Shown: positions 15,403 to 26,930, counted from the stretch's first letter. The stretch: DNA of 46,874 bases from Acidobacteriota bacterium (GCA_022827025.1 JAJDTT010000054.1:1-46874); one strand, 5' to 3'. Numbers and translations: made by a program. The notes: generated by a model from the letters alone, not told the origin.

Positions 15403-16866
15403 CTAGCGGAACTGAATCGAATAGAGATCCGCGTCCTTCATGACGAAACGCAGCCGCACCGGCTGTCCGGCGATCCGGCTGAGGTCGCTGCCCCCCTTCC
15501 AGGAGACCACCCGCTCGATCTGGTCCCCGATGATCCGGACGGCGTCGTCCGCCGAGAATCCGGCGATGGGTTTTCCGGCAGAGTCCTGAATCTCGACCCG
15601 GAGGCTTCCGGCCGCCGAGGTGGCGTAGTTGATCGCCAGCTCGCTGCCGCTGAACCGGAGGGTCCTGGTGACCAACTCGCCCCCTTCGTAGGGAGCGCGG
15701 ACCGAGGAGAAGCCATCCGTACGCAACACCATTCGTTCCAACCGGGCGGTCTTCTGGGCGTAGTCCCGCTGGACGTAGAAGGACATCTCCGCCGGACCGG
15801 TGGGGACCACTCCCAATGCCGGGTAGTTGGTGCGCGAGGTCCAGTTGGTCAGGCCGATGCCGGGCCGGATGAGGCTCTCCCGGAAGGTGAAGTCGTAGAG
15901 GGTGGTGCCGGCGCGGCTGGTCAGGAGGACCCCGTCCGCGATGTCCCGGACCCTCCAGTCAGGATCGCGCGGATAGCCGGGGTCCGTTCCCAGTTCCGCC
16001 GTCTGCGCCTCGTTCAGCACCCGGCGGCCGGCTTGAAAACGGCCCGGCAGGGCCACGTAGATGTGGGGCGCCCGAAAGTAGGGGTGGGTCTGGTTGGTGT
16101 AGAGGTGCTGGGACGGGACTGTGGCGCCCGTATCGCTGTAGGTCATGAGGACGGGATCGGTCCAGTTGAGGAAGTCCCGGGAAGTGGAACGCGCCACGGC
16201 CCGCCGCCCCCCGACGGCGTGCCGGCAATAGAGGACGTAGCGTCCCTCCGCTTCCGACCAGAACATCACGTTCTGGGAGTCGAAGTGGTTCCTTAATTTC
16301 CTGGGGACGATCGCTTCGTCGCGGACCAGCTTCCATCGAATGCCGTCGGCGGAGACGTAGCCGAGCAGTCCTCCCTTGGCTTCCATGTTGGCCTTGAAAC
16401 GCTCGGCGGCCGGCACGCCCGGGCGGCCGTCGAGGAAGGGGCAGAATTGGCGTCCCGAGTCCAGGATCACGTTGTTCTCACGGCTCCCCCGGATCTCGAT
16501 CAGACCCAGCGAAGGACGAGTCCAACGAATTCCGTCCCGGCTCTCGGCATAACAGGTATAGGACGACTGACTCCCCAGCCCGCAGCGGTAGTACATGCGG
16601 TATGTTTCGCCGTCCTTGAGGATCGTGGTGTAGAAGGAGTTCCAGTCCTCCCAGGGTTTCTCGTAGGAGATGGCGACGCCTCCGGGCCGGGGAACGTGCA
16701 GCTTCAGCCGGGTCCCCCGGAGCTGTCCGATCAGGTGGTAGTCGACGAAGATCTCCCGCCGGGAGCCGATGTCCAACGATGCTTCGAAACCGGATTCTCC
16801 CCAAGCGGTTCCCGCCGCGGGAGACGCCAACAGGGCCGTCCCCAAAACCAACAGTCTCCAACTCAT
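15403..16866 (-). CDS. Secreted beta-propeller glycosidase-like protein, paralogue 3
   Basis: This 487-residue protein starts at ATG 16866 with GGAGG 8 nt upstream; the open frame continues 5' into non-coding DNA. The signal peptide MSWRLLVLGTALLASPAAG is followed by the family motifs SRREIFVDYHLI, YRMYYRCG, CYAESRDGIRWTRPSLGL, GSRENN, GRYVLYCRHAVGG and SRDFLNWTDP. The C-terminal beta-sandwich runs from LRTDGFSSVRAPYEGGELVT to RLRFVMKDADLYSIQFR. It is the most typical of the four paralogues and closest to the partial gene at 1-1239. A GH43/32-like fold is likely. The first-blade Asp (IFVD) is a candidate active-site residue by analogy. It is a single-gene unit, with the hairpin repeat region directly upstream. 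Confidence 0.86.
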   Translation of the reverse strand: MSWRLLVLGTALLASPAAGTAWGESGFEASLDIGSRREIFVDYHLIGQLRGTRLKLHVPRPGGVAISYEKPWEDWNSFYTTILKDGETYRMYYRCGLGSQSSYTCYAESRDGIRWTRPSLGLIEIRGSRENNVILDSGRQFCPFLDGRPGVPAAERFKANMEAKGGLLGYVSADGIRWKLVRDEAIVPRKLRNHFDSQNVMFWSEAEGRYVLYCRHAVGGRRAVARSTSRDFLNWTDPVLMTYSDTGATVPSQHLYTNQTHPYFRAPHIYVALPGRFQAGRRVLNEAQTAELGTDPGYPRDPDWRVRDIADGVLLTSRAGTTLYDFTFRESLIRPGIGLTNWTSRTNYPALGVVPTGPAEMSFYVQRDYAQKTARLERMVLRTDGFSSVRAPYEGGELVTRTLRFSGSELAINYATSAAGSLRVEIQDSAGKPIAGFSADDAVRIIGDQIERVVSWKGGSDLSRIAGQPVRLRFVMKDADLYSIQFR

Positions 16867-17027
16867 GACCGAACCTCCATTTCCGTGTCCGTCGCAGCTT
16901 TTCCGCGCTGCCCCCGATTCACCTCGGGAAGGCTGAATTCCAGAGATTACAGGTCCCCGACCTGAATCACCATACTCGACCGGACCACACCGGCACTTCC
17001 TACGCTTCTTAGTAACTTCCAATTCCC

Positions 17028-17440
17028 GATGACCGTAGGGGCACCCCTTGTGGGTGCCCTCCGGGGTCGCATCGTTCCCCGGCGGAGTCGCCGCTCCACG
17101 TCGCTATTTCCGGCGCCCGGAAGGACGCCGGTCCCAGTCGGCGCCGAGGACGACGCCGCTCCAGACGCCGGACGCCGATCCCAGTCGGCGACTGGAAAGT
17201 CGCCGCTCCCCCCCGGTTCGGTAGTACCCAGGCAATGGCCGACGGACGGTGGCGCCGTTCAGGGGGAGGGCGACCACAAGGGTCGCCCCTACGAGTCGTT
17301 CGACAGCGGCAACGCGGCGGGCGCCGCTGACGGACAATCCCCGCCCAGTTTCTCGCGGGATCATGCCGGAGGCCCGGAGGGGCGACTTCCAGTCGCCCAC
17401 TGGAAGGGCGGTTTCTAGCCGCCCTGTCGGACCAATCCCC
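17028..17440. repeat. 413-bp hairpin-rich repeat, unit 1
   Basis: This is the first copy of a tandem direct repeat in the 1.16-kb gene-free stretch 16867-18026. It contains at least five perfect stem-loops: 17039-17059 (GGGCACCC/GGGTGCCC), 17187-17204 (GGCGACT/AGTCGCC), 17268-17288 (GGGCGACC/GGTCGCCC), 17380-17398 (GGGCGACT/AGTCGCCC) and 17406-17424 (GGGCGG/CCGCCC). Open reading frames here are Arg/Pro/Gly-rich artefacts of GC content and match nothing. The stems resemble extragenic palindromes common in environmental high-GC genomes. The 161 bp before it (16867-17027) show no feature beyond the propeller gene's ribosome-binding site. Confidence 0.85.
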
Positions 17441-17853
17441 GATGATCGTAGGGGCACCCCTTGTGGGTGCCCTGCAAGGTCGCATCGTTCCCCGGCTGTG
17501 TCGCCGCTCCACGTCGCCATTCCCGGCGCCCGGAAGGACGCCGGTCCCAGTCGGCGCCGAGGACGACGCCGCTCCAGACGCCGCTCCGGACGCCGATCCC
17601 AGTCGGCGACTAGAAAGTCGCCGCTCCACCCCGGTCCGGTAGTGCCCAGGCAATGGCCGGCGGACCGTGGCGCCGTTCAGGGGGAGGGCGACCACAAGGG
17701 TCGCCCCTACGAGTCGTTCGACAGCGGCGACGCGGCGGGCGCCGCTGACGGACAATCCCTGCCCAGTTTCTCGCGGGATCGTGCCGGAGGCCCGGAGGGG
17801 CGACTTCCAGTCGCCCACTGGAAGGGCGGTTTCTAGCTGCCCTGTCGGACCAG
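17441..17853. repeat. 413-bp hairpin-rich repeat, unit 2
   Basis: This is the second tandem copy. By hand alignment it differs from unit 1 by about 18 substitutions and one 5-nt insertion (near 17581), about 95 % identity. The stems listed for unit 1 are kept; changes fall in loops or spacers, or convert a C to T that still allows G-U pairing (in the last stem). After it, 17854-18026 holds a GGACTGTCCCC motif copy, two copies of AGCGTGCTTTCCC and the ribosome-binding site of the next gene. Confidence 0.85.
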
Positions 17854-17868
17854 CGTGCTTTCCCCCAT

Positions 17869-17890
17869 AAAAACGGACTGTCCCCTTCTT
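17869..17890. repeat. Dispersed GACTGTCCCC motif copy
   Basis: AAAAACGGACTGTCCCCTTC plus TT nearly matches the copy at 6579-6600. It lies just after the tandem repeat and 137 nt before the esterase gene. Confidence 0.5.
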
Positions 17891-18026
17891 GGGAGCGGAG
17901 AGCGTGGGAGCGGGGAGCGTGCTTTCCCAAAAGCAACCACTTTGCTTCTGCCGCAGAAAAACGGCTTGTGCTAATCTCCGTGAAACCGAGCCTCGTGATG
18001 AATTCGTCTCAAAGGAGGAAACCGAA

Positions 18027-18929
18027 TTGAGAAATCTCTGGCTCCTGCTGGCGAGCCTGGCGGCGGTCACTTCGACCGCGGCAGGTGCTTCGACTCCGCC
18101 GGCGCCGACCCACGCCGACGTGGCTTACGGGCCGCACGCGCGCAACCGGCTGGATTTCTGGAAGGCGGAGGGCCAGGGTCCCCGCCCCCTCCTGGTCTTC
18201 ATTCACGGCGGCGGTTGGACCGGCGGCGACAAGACCCGGCACATCGTGGATTTACGGCCGTACCTCGAGCGGGGCATCTCCTACGCCGCCGTCAACTACC
18301 GCCTGACTCCCGGATCCCCGCTTCCGGCTCCGGTTCACGATGCGGCCCGGGCCATTCAGTTTCTGCGCTGGAAGGCCGCGGATTGGAACATCGACAAGCG
18401 TCGCATCGCCTTGACCGGAAGCAGCGCGGGAGCCTGCACCTCCACGTGGATCCTGCTGCACGACGACCTGGCGGACCCGCAGGCCGCCGACCCGGTGCTC
18501 CGCGAGTCGACCCGGGTGACGGCGGCGGCAGTTCGCGCCGGACAGACGTCCATCGACCCCAGGGTGATCGAGCCCTGGTTGGGACCCAATGTCCTGAAGC
18601 ATCGAATGATCAACATGGCGGTGGGCGAGAAGACCATCGAAGCGGCCCTGGCCAATTACGAGAAACACCGGCCTCTTTACATCGAGTTCTCTCCCTACAA
18701 TCACCTGACCGCGGACGATCCCCCGCTGCTGATGACGTACGGGAACAACATGACGCTCCCCTCGGAGGACGCCGGGCATGGGATCCACCACCCCGTGTAC
18801 GGGATCAAGTTGAAGGAGAAGTCGGATCGCCTCGGACACGAGTGCCACTTGCTGATCGAAGGCGTATCGAAGTCGGCGCAGTACGCCAGCGAGATGGACT
18901 TCCTGATGGCGAAACTGCTGGGCAGATAA
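18027..18929 (+). CDS. Exported alpha/beta hydrolase (BD-FAE / esterase-lipase type)
   Basis: A TTG start at 18027 is chosen because a near-perfect AAAGGAGG lies 8 nt upstream; no ATG fits. The 300-residue product begins with a signal peptide (residues 1-20, LWLLLASLAAVTSTAAGAS). HGGGW at 60-64 is the oxyanion-hole motif of hormone-sensitive-lipase/BD-FAE type hydrolases, and GSSAGA at about 131-136 holds the nucleophile Ser. A DDPPLLMTYG segment supplies the likely acid and a C-terminal GHECHLL region the likely His. The activity is probably an esterase on acylated sugars or small esters. The Rieske oxygenase gene starts 43 nt downstream on the same strand, so they probably form one transcript. 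Confidence 0.85.
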   Translation: MRNLWLLLASLAAVTSTAAGASTPPAPTHADVAYGPHARNRLDFWKAEGQGPRPLLVFIHGGGWTGGDKTRHIVDLRPYLERGISYAAVNYRLTPGSPLPAPVHDAARAIQFLRWKAADWNIDKRRIALTGSSAGACTSTWILLHDDLADPQAADPVLRESTRVTAAAVRAGQTSIDPRVIEPWLGPNVLKHRMINMAVGEKTIEAALANYEKHRPLYIEFSPYNHLTADDPPLLMTYGNNMTLPSEDAGHGIHHPVYGIKLKEKSDRLGHECHLLIEGVSKSAQYASEMDFLMAKLLGR

Positions 18930-18972
18930 ACGGCGGCTTCCCCGTTGGACTCAATATCGATGTGACCTGACC

Positions 18973-20199
18973 ATGACGAACGCAGACGGCAATGGATTCT
19001 CCTTGTCGCGGTTGATCGGCTCCCGCAAGCTCGGCCTCACCCTGCAGCAGCCGTTCTACAACTCGCCGCGGATCTTCGAACTGGACATGGAGCGGATCCA
19101 CCTGCGCCACTGGCAGATCGCGGGCCACGTGAGCCGGCTGCCCCGCGCCGGGGACTACTTCCTCTACTCCCTGGGCGGCGAGTCGGTGGTGATCGTCCGG
19201 GACCGGGACGGTGAAATCCACGCCCTGCTCAACGTCTGCCGGCATCGCGGATCCAGGATCTGCCTCGAGGAGAAGGGTTCGGTCAAGCGATTCGTCTGTC
19301 CCTACCACTCCTGGACCTACGGATTGGACGGGTCCCTGATGTCTGCCCGGCACATGCCCGAAGGCTTCGACCGGGCCGAGTTCCCCCTGCATCGTTGCCA
19401 TGTCCGCGTGGTGGAGGGACTGATCTTCATCTGCCTGTCCGAGAGCCCTCCGCCGTTCGATTCCCTCGCCCGCGACATCTCGACCCTCTTTTCACCCCAC
19501 GGCTGGCCGGCGGCCAAGACCTGCGCCCGCATCAGTCACGTCATCCGCGCCAACTGGAAGCTGGTGGCCGAGAACTTCTTCGAGTGCTACCACTGCCTCC
19601 ACACGCACCCCGAGCTGACCTCCGTCATGAGCTACGTTCGCGCCGGCGAGTCGAAGCGTTTCGGAGAGGAGCTGGACCGCTACACCTCCCGGTGGAAGAG
19701 GGATCTCTGCCGCACGGATCATGATCCGGAGCCGTTCCAGCGCCCGGCCGGGATCCAGCAGCATGGGGGCCGCAGACCCATCCGGCCCGGCTACCTGACC
19801 CAGAGCCGGACCGGCCGGCCGCTCGCCCCCCTGATGGGGGACTACGACGCCTATGACGGGGGCGTCTCCTCCATCATGTTCTTTCCCATCCACTGGCTGG
19901 TCGCCGGCAACGACTACGGAATGGCCACCCGGTTCACGCCTCTCTCCCCTCAGGAAACCGAAGTGGAGCTCACTTGGCTCGTGCACCCGGACGCTGTCGA
20001 GGGCGTCGACTACGATCCGGACGAGGTGACCTGGCTGTGGCTCAAGACGCTGGAAGAGGACAAGGAGATCTGCGAGAACAACCAGGCCGGCGTCAACAGC
20101 CGTTACTACCGTCCGGGGCCCTACAGCACCGCGGAGGAGACGGTGGACCGGTTCTGCCAGTGGTACCTGGAAGAGCTGGGGACGAGTTCCGGGCAGTGA
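18973..20199 (+). CDS. Rieske non-heme iron oxygenase, alpha subunit (GbcA/CntA-like)
   Basis: This 408-residue protein carries an N-terminal Rieske [2Fe-2S] domain with ligands Cys89, His91, Cys109 and His112 (C-x-H-x17-C-x2-H). The catalytic domain holds NWKLVAENFFECYHC and LHTHPEL, with His207 and His212 as two ligands of the mononuclear iron; the Asp in LEEDKEICENNQAG is the likely third. The NxxLVxENFxECYHC pattern and the EDxxICE-type tail fit the quaternary-amine branch (glycine betaine or carnitine oxygenases) as well as some aromatic ring-hydroxylating enzymes. No ferredoxin reductase or beta subunit is nearby, so electrons must come from elsewhere. No strong ribosome-binding site is seen. 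A large hairpin follows the stop. Confidence 0.9.
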   Translation: MTNADGNGFSLSRLIGSRKLGLTLQQPFYNSPRIFELDMERIHLRHWQIAGHVSRLPRAGDYFLYSLGGESVVIVRDRDGEIHALLNVCRHRGSRICLEEKGSVKRFVCPYHSWTYGLDGSLMSARHMPEGFDRAEFPLHRCHVRVVEGLIFICLSESPPPFDSLARDISTLFSPHGWPAAKTCARISHVIRANWKLVAENFFECYHCLHTHPELTSVMSYVRAGESKRFGEELDRYTSRWKRDLCRTDHDPEPFQRPAGIQQHGGRRPIRPGYLTQSRTGRPLAPLMGDYDAYDGGVSSIMFFPIHWLVAGNDYGMATRFTPLSPQETEVELTWLVHPDAVEGVDYDPDEVTWLWLKTLEEDKEICENNQAGVNSRYYRPGPYSTAEETVDRFCQWYLEELGTSSGQ

Positions 20200-20205
20200 G
20201 GGAGG

Positions 20206-20258
20206 GCGAATGAGAGCCGGTCCGTCCCGGGACGGACGCTCTCCGGAACCTCATTCGC
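20206..20258. terminator. Large inverted repeat between converging genes
   Basis: GCGAATGAG (20206-20214) pairs with CTCATTCGC (20250-20258). Inside lie GAGAG/CTCTC and a perfect 18-bp palindrome, GTCCGTCCCGGGACGGAC (20220-20237). It starts 6 nt after the Rieske stop and overlaps the end of the minus-strand remnant at 20251, so it could terminate both directions. There is no T-tract. Confidence 0.55.
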
Positions 20259-20493
20259 CGGCGAAGTCCGACTCCATCAGCCGGAGCCGCACGCCGGCGA
20301 TGACCTCCCTCTTGCCGCCGGTGCGTACCCCCGCATAGTGAGTCGTCAGCCAGATCTCGCCGGGCCTGCGTTCGAACAGGTAGGGGTAGGAGAGCCAGCC
20401 TCCGGGCTGCCGGGCCACGACCTCGGGCCGGGTCCAGGTCTTGCCGTCGTGGTGCCCGTGCCCGCCCAGATCGATGAGGTTGCTCCGGGACAC
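20251..20493 (-). pseudogene. C-terminal remnant of a sialidase-like propeller protein
   Basis: About 80 codons remain, reading as the last blade and tail of a BNR/sialidase-like protein: HHDGKTWTRPEVVARQPGG, LSYPYLFERRPGEIWLTT and RLRLMESDF. The DGKTW turn is an Asp-box-like motif and the tail ends normally at a stop. The frame closes at about 20527 on the upstream side, leaving no room for the missing 250-300 residues before tRNA-Gln; a short stretch in another frame (NMTTVSMGLAILVCV) may be more of the same gene. It is best read as a truncated gene, perhaps cut during insertion or deletion beside the tRNA gene. Confidence 0.6.
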
Positions 20494-20567
20494 AGACCAG
20501 GATGGCGAGTCCCATCGACACGGTGGTCATGTTCCGAACCGGATCAGGCTCTGACTCCAAGGAAATT

Positions 20568-20641
20568 TGGCTGGGGGACAGGGATTCGAACCCCGATAAC
20601 GTGGTCCAGAGCCACGCGTGTTGCCGTTACACCATCCCCCA
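20568..20641 (-). tRNA. tRNA-Gln (anticodon CTG)
   Basis: The minus strand folds into a complete cloverleaf. The acceptor TGGGGGA pairs with TCCCCCA, followed by discriminator G and an encoded CCA (20570-20568). The anticodon stem CGTGG/CCACG encloses the loop CTCTGGA, giving CTG. The T-arm loop is TTCGAAT. The length is 74 nt with CCA. It reads CAG codons. Confidence 0.95.
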
Positions 20642-20663
20642 ACCGGAGGACCGAACGGGGCGC

Positions 20664-20672
20664 ATTATAGCA
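20664..20672 (-). promoter_or_regulatory. Extended -10 promoter of tRNA-Gln
   Basis: Read on the minus strand, TGC-TATAAT is a perfect -10 box with the TGn extension, 22 nt upstream of the tRNA 5' end. No good -35 match is present, which an extended -10 does not need. Confidence 0.6.
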
Positions 20673-20729
20673 AAACGGCCCGGACCTGCAGGACCGGCGT
20701 CGGCATCCGTGAGAAACCTGGACCTGGAA

Positions 20730-21134
20730 TCAGTCCACCAGTTGCAGCCGCGCGGAGGCCTGCTCCAAGAGGGTCAAGGCAGCCTGGTAGTCGGTCCCGG
20801 GATCCCGGGACCGGAGCATCTGCTCGGCCTTCTCCTTGTCCGCTTGGGCCTGCGAGCCGTCGATCATCTCGGGCGACTCCACCTCCTCGGCCAGGACGAT
20901 CACCCGGCCGGGAAGGACCTCGGCGAAACCGGAGCTGCAGAAAAGTTCGACGCGGTCTTCACCGTCGGGGTAGGAGATGATGCCCGTCTTCAACTCGGAG
21001 AGGAGCGGCGCGTGTCCCGGCAGGATGCCCAGATAGCCTTCGGCGCCGGGAATGGTCACCTCCTGCACCTCGCCGCTGAAGACGAGCCGGTCGGGAGCGA
21101 CGATCTCCAACTGAATGGCCTCGGGTAGCGCCAC
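20730..21134 (-). CDS. atpC: ATP synthase F1 epsilon subunit
   Basis: This 134-residue subunit starts at GTG 21134, just 2 nt after the atpD stop, with AGGAGG inside the atpD end as ribosome-binding site. The N-terminal beta-sandwich shows IQLEIVAPDRLVFSGEVQEV and PGAEGYLGILPGHAPLLSEL, the hallmark epsilon motif. The C-terminal helical hairpin (DKEKAEQMLRSRDPGTDYQA) is the regulatory part that can inhibit ATP hydrolysis. It is the last gene of the cluster. Confidence 0.95.
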   Translation of the reverse strand: MALPEAIQLEIVAPDRLVFSGEVQEVTIPGAEGYLGILPGHAPLLSELKTGIISYPDGEDRVELFCSSGFAEVLPGRVIVLAEEVESPEMIDGSQAQADKEKAEQMLRSRDPGTDYQAALTLLEQASARLQLVD

Positions 21135-21136
21135 GA

Positions 21137-22585
<1,449 letters not shown>

Positions 22586-23461
22586 TCACCCTTCCAGGGC
22601 GTCCGCTCCGCTGACGATCTCGATGATCTCCGTGGTGATGGAAGCCTGCCGGATGCGGTTCATGGTCAGGGTCAGCTGGTCGATCATTTCCTTGGCGTTC
22701 CGGGTGGCGGCGTCCATGGCCGTCATCCGGGCTCCATGCTCGGCCGCCTCCGACTCCAGCATGGCCCGGAAGATCTGAGTCTCCACGTGCCGCGGCAACA
22801 GAAAGTCCAGCATCTCCCGGGGCGGCTGCTCGTAGATGTAGTCGACCCCCGGATCCGTATCCGATTCCTGCTCGAACTCGAGGCGCCGGATGGGCAGCAG
22901 AGGCTCCAGGATCACGTCCTGCCGCACCACGGACTTGAACTCGTTGTAGACCAGGTAGACGGCGTCCAGCTCGCTGGCCGAGAAATAGTCGATGATTCCC
23001 TTGCCGATCTCCCGCGCGTACCGGTGATCCACCCGGGTCATGATGTTCACGAACTCGTGGCGCACCTGCCAGGGGCGGGTCTTGAACCATTCCACGCCCC
23101 GCCGCCCCACCAGGGTCAGGCTCAGCGTGCGGTTGGCCGCCTCGTCCTCGATGAAGTTCATGGCCGACCGGATGATGTTGGAATTGAAGGAACCGCAGAG
23201 CCCCCGGTCGCCGGTGACGACCACCAGCATCACCCTTTCGCGGTCCCTCTGGGCCAGCAGGGGGTGCTGGGCGGGATCGATCCGCCGGGCCATGGAGTTG
23301 AGCACCGAGAGCATCCGGTTGGCGTAGGGCCGGGCCGCGATGATCCGGTCCTGGGCCCGCTTCAGCTTGGAAGCGGCCACCAGCTTCATGGCCCTGGTGA
23401 TCTGCTGGATGTTCTTGACCGAGCGAACTCGCCGCCGGAAATGAATCAGGTTGCCGGGCAT
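22586..23461 (-). CDS. atpG: ATP synthase F1 gamma subunit
   Basis: This 291-residue central-shaft subunit has both coiled-coil ends: the N-terminal helix with RRRVRSVKNIQQITRAMKLV and ASKLKRAQ, and the C-terminal helix with ARMTAMDAATRNAKEMIDQ and LTLTMNRIRQASITTEIIEI. The middle GDRGLCGSFNSNII segment is also standard. The spacing to atpD (24 nt) and atpA (56 nt) fits one transcript. Confidence 0.97.
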   Translation of the reverse strand: MPGNLIHFRRRVRSVKNIQQITRAMKLVAASKLKRAQDRIIAARPYANRMLSVLNSMARRIDPAQHPLLAQRDRERVMLVVVTGDRGLCGSFNSNIIRSAMNFIEDEAANRTLSLTLVGRRGVEWFKTRPWQVRHEFVNIMTRVDHRYAREIGKGIIDYFSASELDAVYLVYNEFKSVVRQDVILEPLLPIRRLEFEQESDTDPGVDYIYEQPPREMLDFLLPRHVETQIFRAMLESEAAEHGARMTAMDAATRNAKEMIDQLTLTMNRIRQASITTEIIEIVSGADALEG

Positions 23462-23517
23462 GTTTTTTCAGGTGTCCAACCGGGCCGTCCGGGCTCGGGG
23501 AGGCTCGGGTTCGAAGA

Positions 23518-25666
<2,149 letters not shown>

Positions 25667-25687
25667 TGTCGGTTCCTTCCAGACCTC

Positions 25688-26269
25688 TCAGTTCCGGCTG
25701 TGGAGGCTCTCGACGACCCGGCCCACGACCCGGGCGTCCTCTTCAGCCGTCAACTCCTGACTCAACTTCTGCCGGGCCAGTCCGACGGCCAGGTCGGCGG
25801 CGTGGGACCGGAGCTCGTTCCGGGCCACGCGAGTCAGCAATTGGATCTCCGTTTCCGCTCTCCGGGTCAGACGGTCCACGTCCCGCTGGGCCCGTTCCAG
25901 CACCCGCAGGCGCTCCCCCTCGGCTTCCTCGGCCGTGGCCTTCCTCATGGCCGCCCGTTCCTCATCCAGCCCCCGGACCTGACCCTGGACCACCGACAAA
26001 CGCTCCTCCGCCTCCTGCAAGGCCCGTCCCGCCGAGCTGATGTCGTCCTGAATTCCACGTTTGCGGTCGGCCAGAAACTGCCGCAGGGGAGCCCGGAGAA
26101 AGTAGGCGATGATGCCTACCAGGACCGCCAGATTGAACCACCGGCCGGCGGTCTCGATCCATCCCCAGCCGCTGCCTCCCGAGGCGGCGATCATGAGGGG
26201 CGCCGCCACCAGCAGAGCCAGCCAGAGTCCCCCGTATCTCCGCCTTGAACCCTTGCCTTGACTTCCCAT
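25688..26269 (-). CDS. atpF: ATP synthase Fo b subunit
   Basis: This 193-residue protein starts at ATG 26269. A GTG at 26419 in the same frame would add 50 residues without b-subunit character. It carries an N-terminal hydrophobic stretch (LWLALLVAAPLMIAASGG) and a second membrane segment (FNLAVLVGIIAYFLRAPL), then a long charged coiled coil (EEAEGERLRVLERAQRDV and on) that forms the peripheral stalk. Two hydrophobic stretches suggest a cleaved leader before the anchor. About 196 nt separate it from the upstream b' gene, more than elsewhere in the cluster, so the start remains somewhat open. The ribosome-binding site is weak. Confidence 0.87.
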   Translation of the reverse strand: MGSQGKGSRRRYGGLWLALLVAAPLMIAASGGSGWGWIETAGRWFNLAVLVGIIAYFLRAPLRQFLADRKRGIQDDISSAGRALQEAEERLSVVQGQVRGLDEERAAMRKATAEEAEGERLRVLERAQRDVDRLTRRAETEIQLLTRVARNELRSHAADLAVGLARQKLSQELTAEEDARVVGRVVESLHSRN

Positions 26270-26465
26270 GGAGGCTTCCGCCAAATCCCTTAGTTTCGAG
26301 CGGTGTTCATCGGCTCTTTGCGCTGGATGCCCGAAGCGTTCACGCCACGGCCGCGAGACGCCGACCGTATCGTCATGCCTGTTCGCGGGACCCGCGCTTT
26401 TCGCCGGGTTGCTGTTCACCCTCCGGAATATTCGGGGAAAAAAGACCGGGGAGGATCGGTCCCCT

Positions 26466-26930
26466 TCACGCCCGGTCCAGAATCCTGTCGGCCAGGATTC
26501 GCGCAGTCTCCTCGGCTTCGCGAGTCAGTTGCCGCTTGGCCGAGTCCAGATCCGCTTCGATTTCACTCCTCGCATTCGCCAACATGGACTCGGCCTGCCG
26601 GCGTGCTTGCGCGACTCGGTTGTTTCCCTCTTTCAGCGACTCGGTTCGAACCGATTCCGCCAGCTTGTAACCTGCCTGCCTCTCCTCTGCCAGCTCCTGT
26701 TGGTACTGTTCGTGGAGAACCTGATGTTCATCCAGAATCTCCTGGACTCGGCCGCTCACCTGGGTGGTCCGGGCCCGTCGTTCGGCCAGGACCTGGAAAA
26801 GGGGACGAAACAGCACCCGGTTGAGAATGAAGAGAGTGGTCAAAAACACGGCCGCCGCAACCGGCAGCGTCCAATCTGGTGTCAGCAAGGTTCTCCCACT
26901 CCCGTCTTCAGACGGGGCATCTTCTAACAT
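26466..26930 (-). CDS. ATP synthase Fo b' (b-type) subunit
   Basis: This 154-residue protein starts at ATG 26930, preceded by GGAGGATC. A single N-terminal membrane span (LPVAAAVFLTTLFILNRVLF) is followed by a charged helix (EQYQQELAEERQAGYKLAES, RQAESMLANARSEIEADL). It is a second, divergent b-type subunit, as in bacteria with heterodimeric b/b' stalks. It is the first gene of the cluster; the genes for Fo a and c, normally just upstream, are absent. The divergent helicase gene starts 200 nt away. Confidence 0.88.
   Translation of the reverse strand: MLEDAPSEDGSGRTLLTPDWTLPVAAAVFLTTLFILNRVLFRPLFQVLAERRARTTQVSGRVQEILDEHQVLHEQYQQELAEERQAGYKLAESVRTESLKEGNNRVAQARRQAESMLANARSEIEADLDSAKRQLTREAEETARILADRILDRA

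Noticed and set aside
17028-17853. CRISPR array
   Set aside because: There are only two units, 413 bp long, joined directly without regular spacers and with no cas genes.
17009-18070. Long Arg/Pro/Gly-rich open frames on both strands across the 413-bp repeats
   Set aside because: They repeat with the DNA repeat, have no ribosome-binding site, match no family and arise from high GC in hairpin DNA.
20093-20560. 155-codon minus-strand frame over the tRNA-side remnant
   Set aside because: It mixes antisense of the Rieske gene with an out-of-frame reading of the propeller remnant; only the 20251-20493 frame shows family motifs.
26270-26465. Extra N-terminus of atpF or a small gene between b' and b
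   Set aside because: The 50 added residues from GTG 26419 have no b-subunit character and the GGAGG touches the GTG without spacing. No other small frame looks coding.
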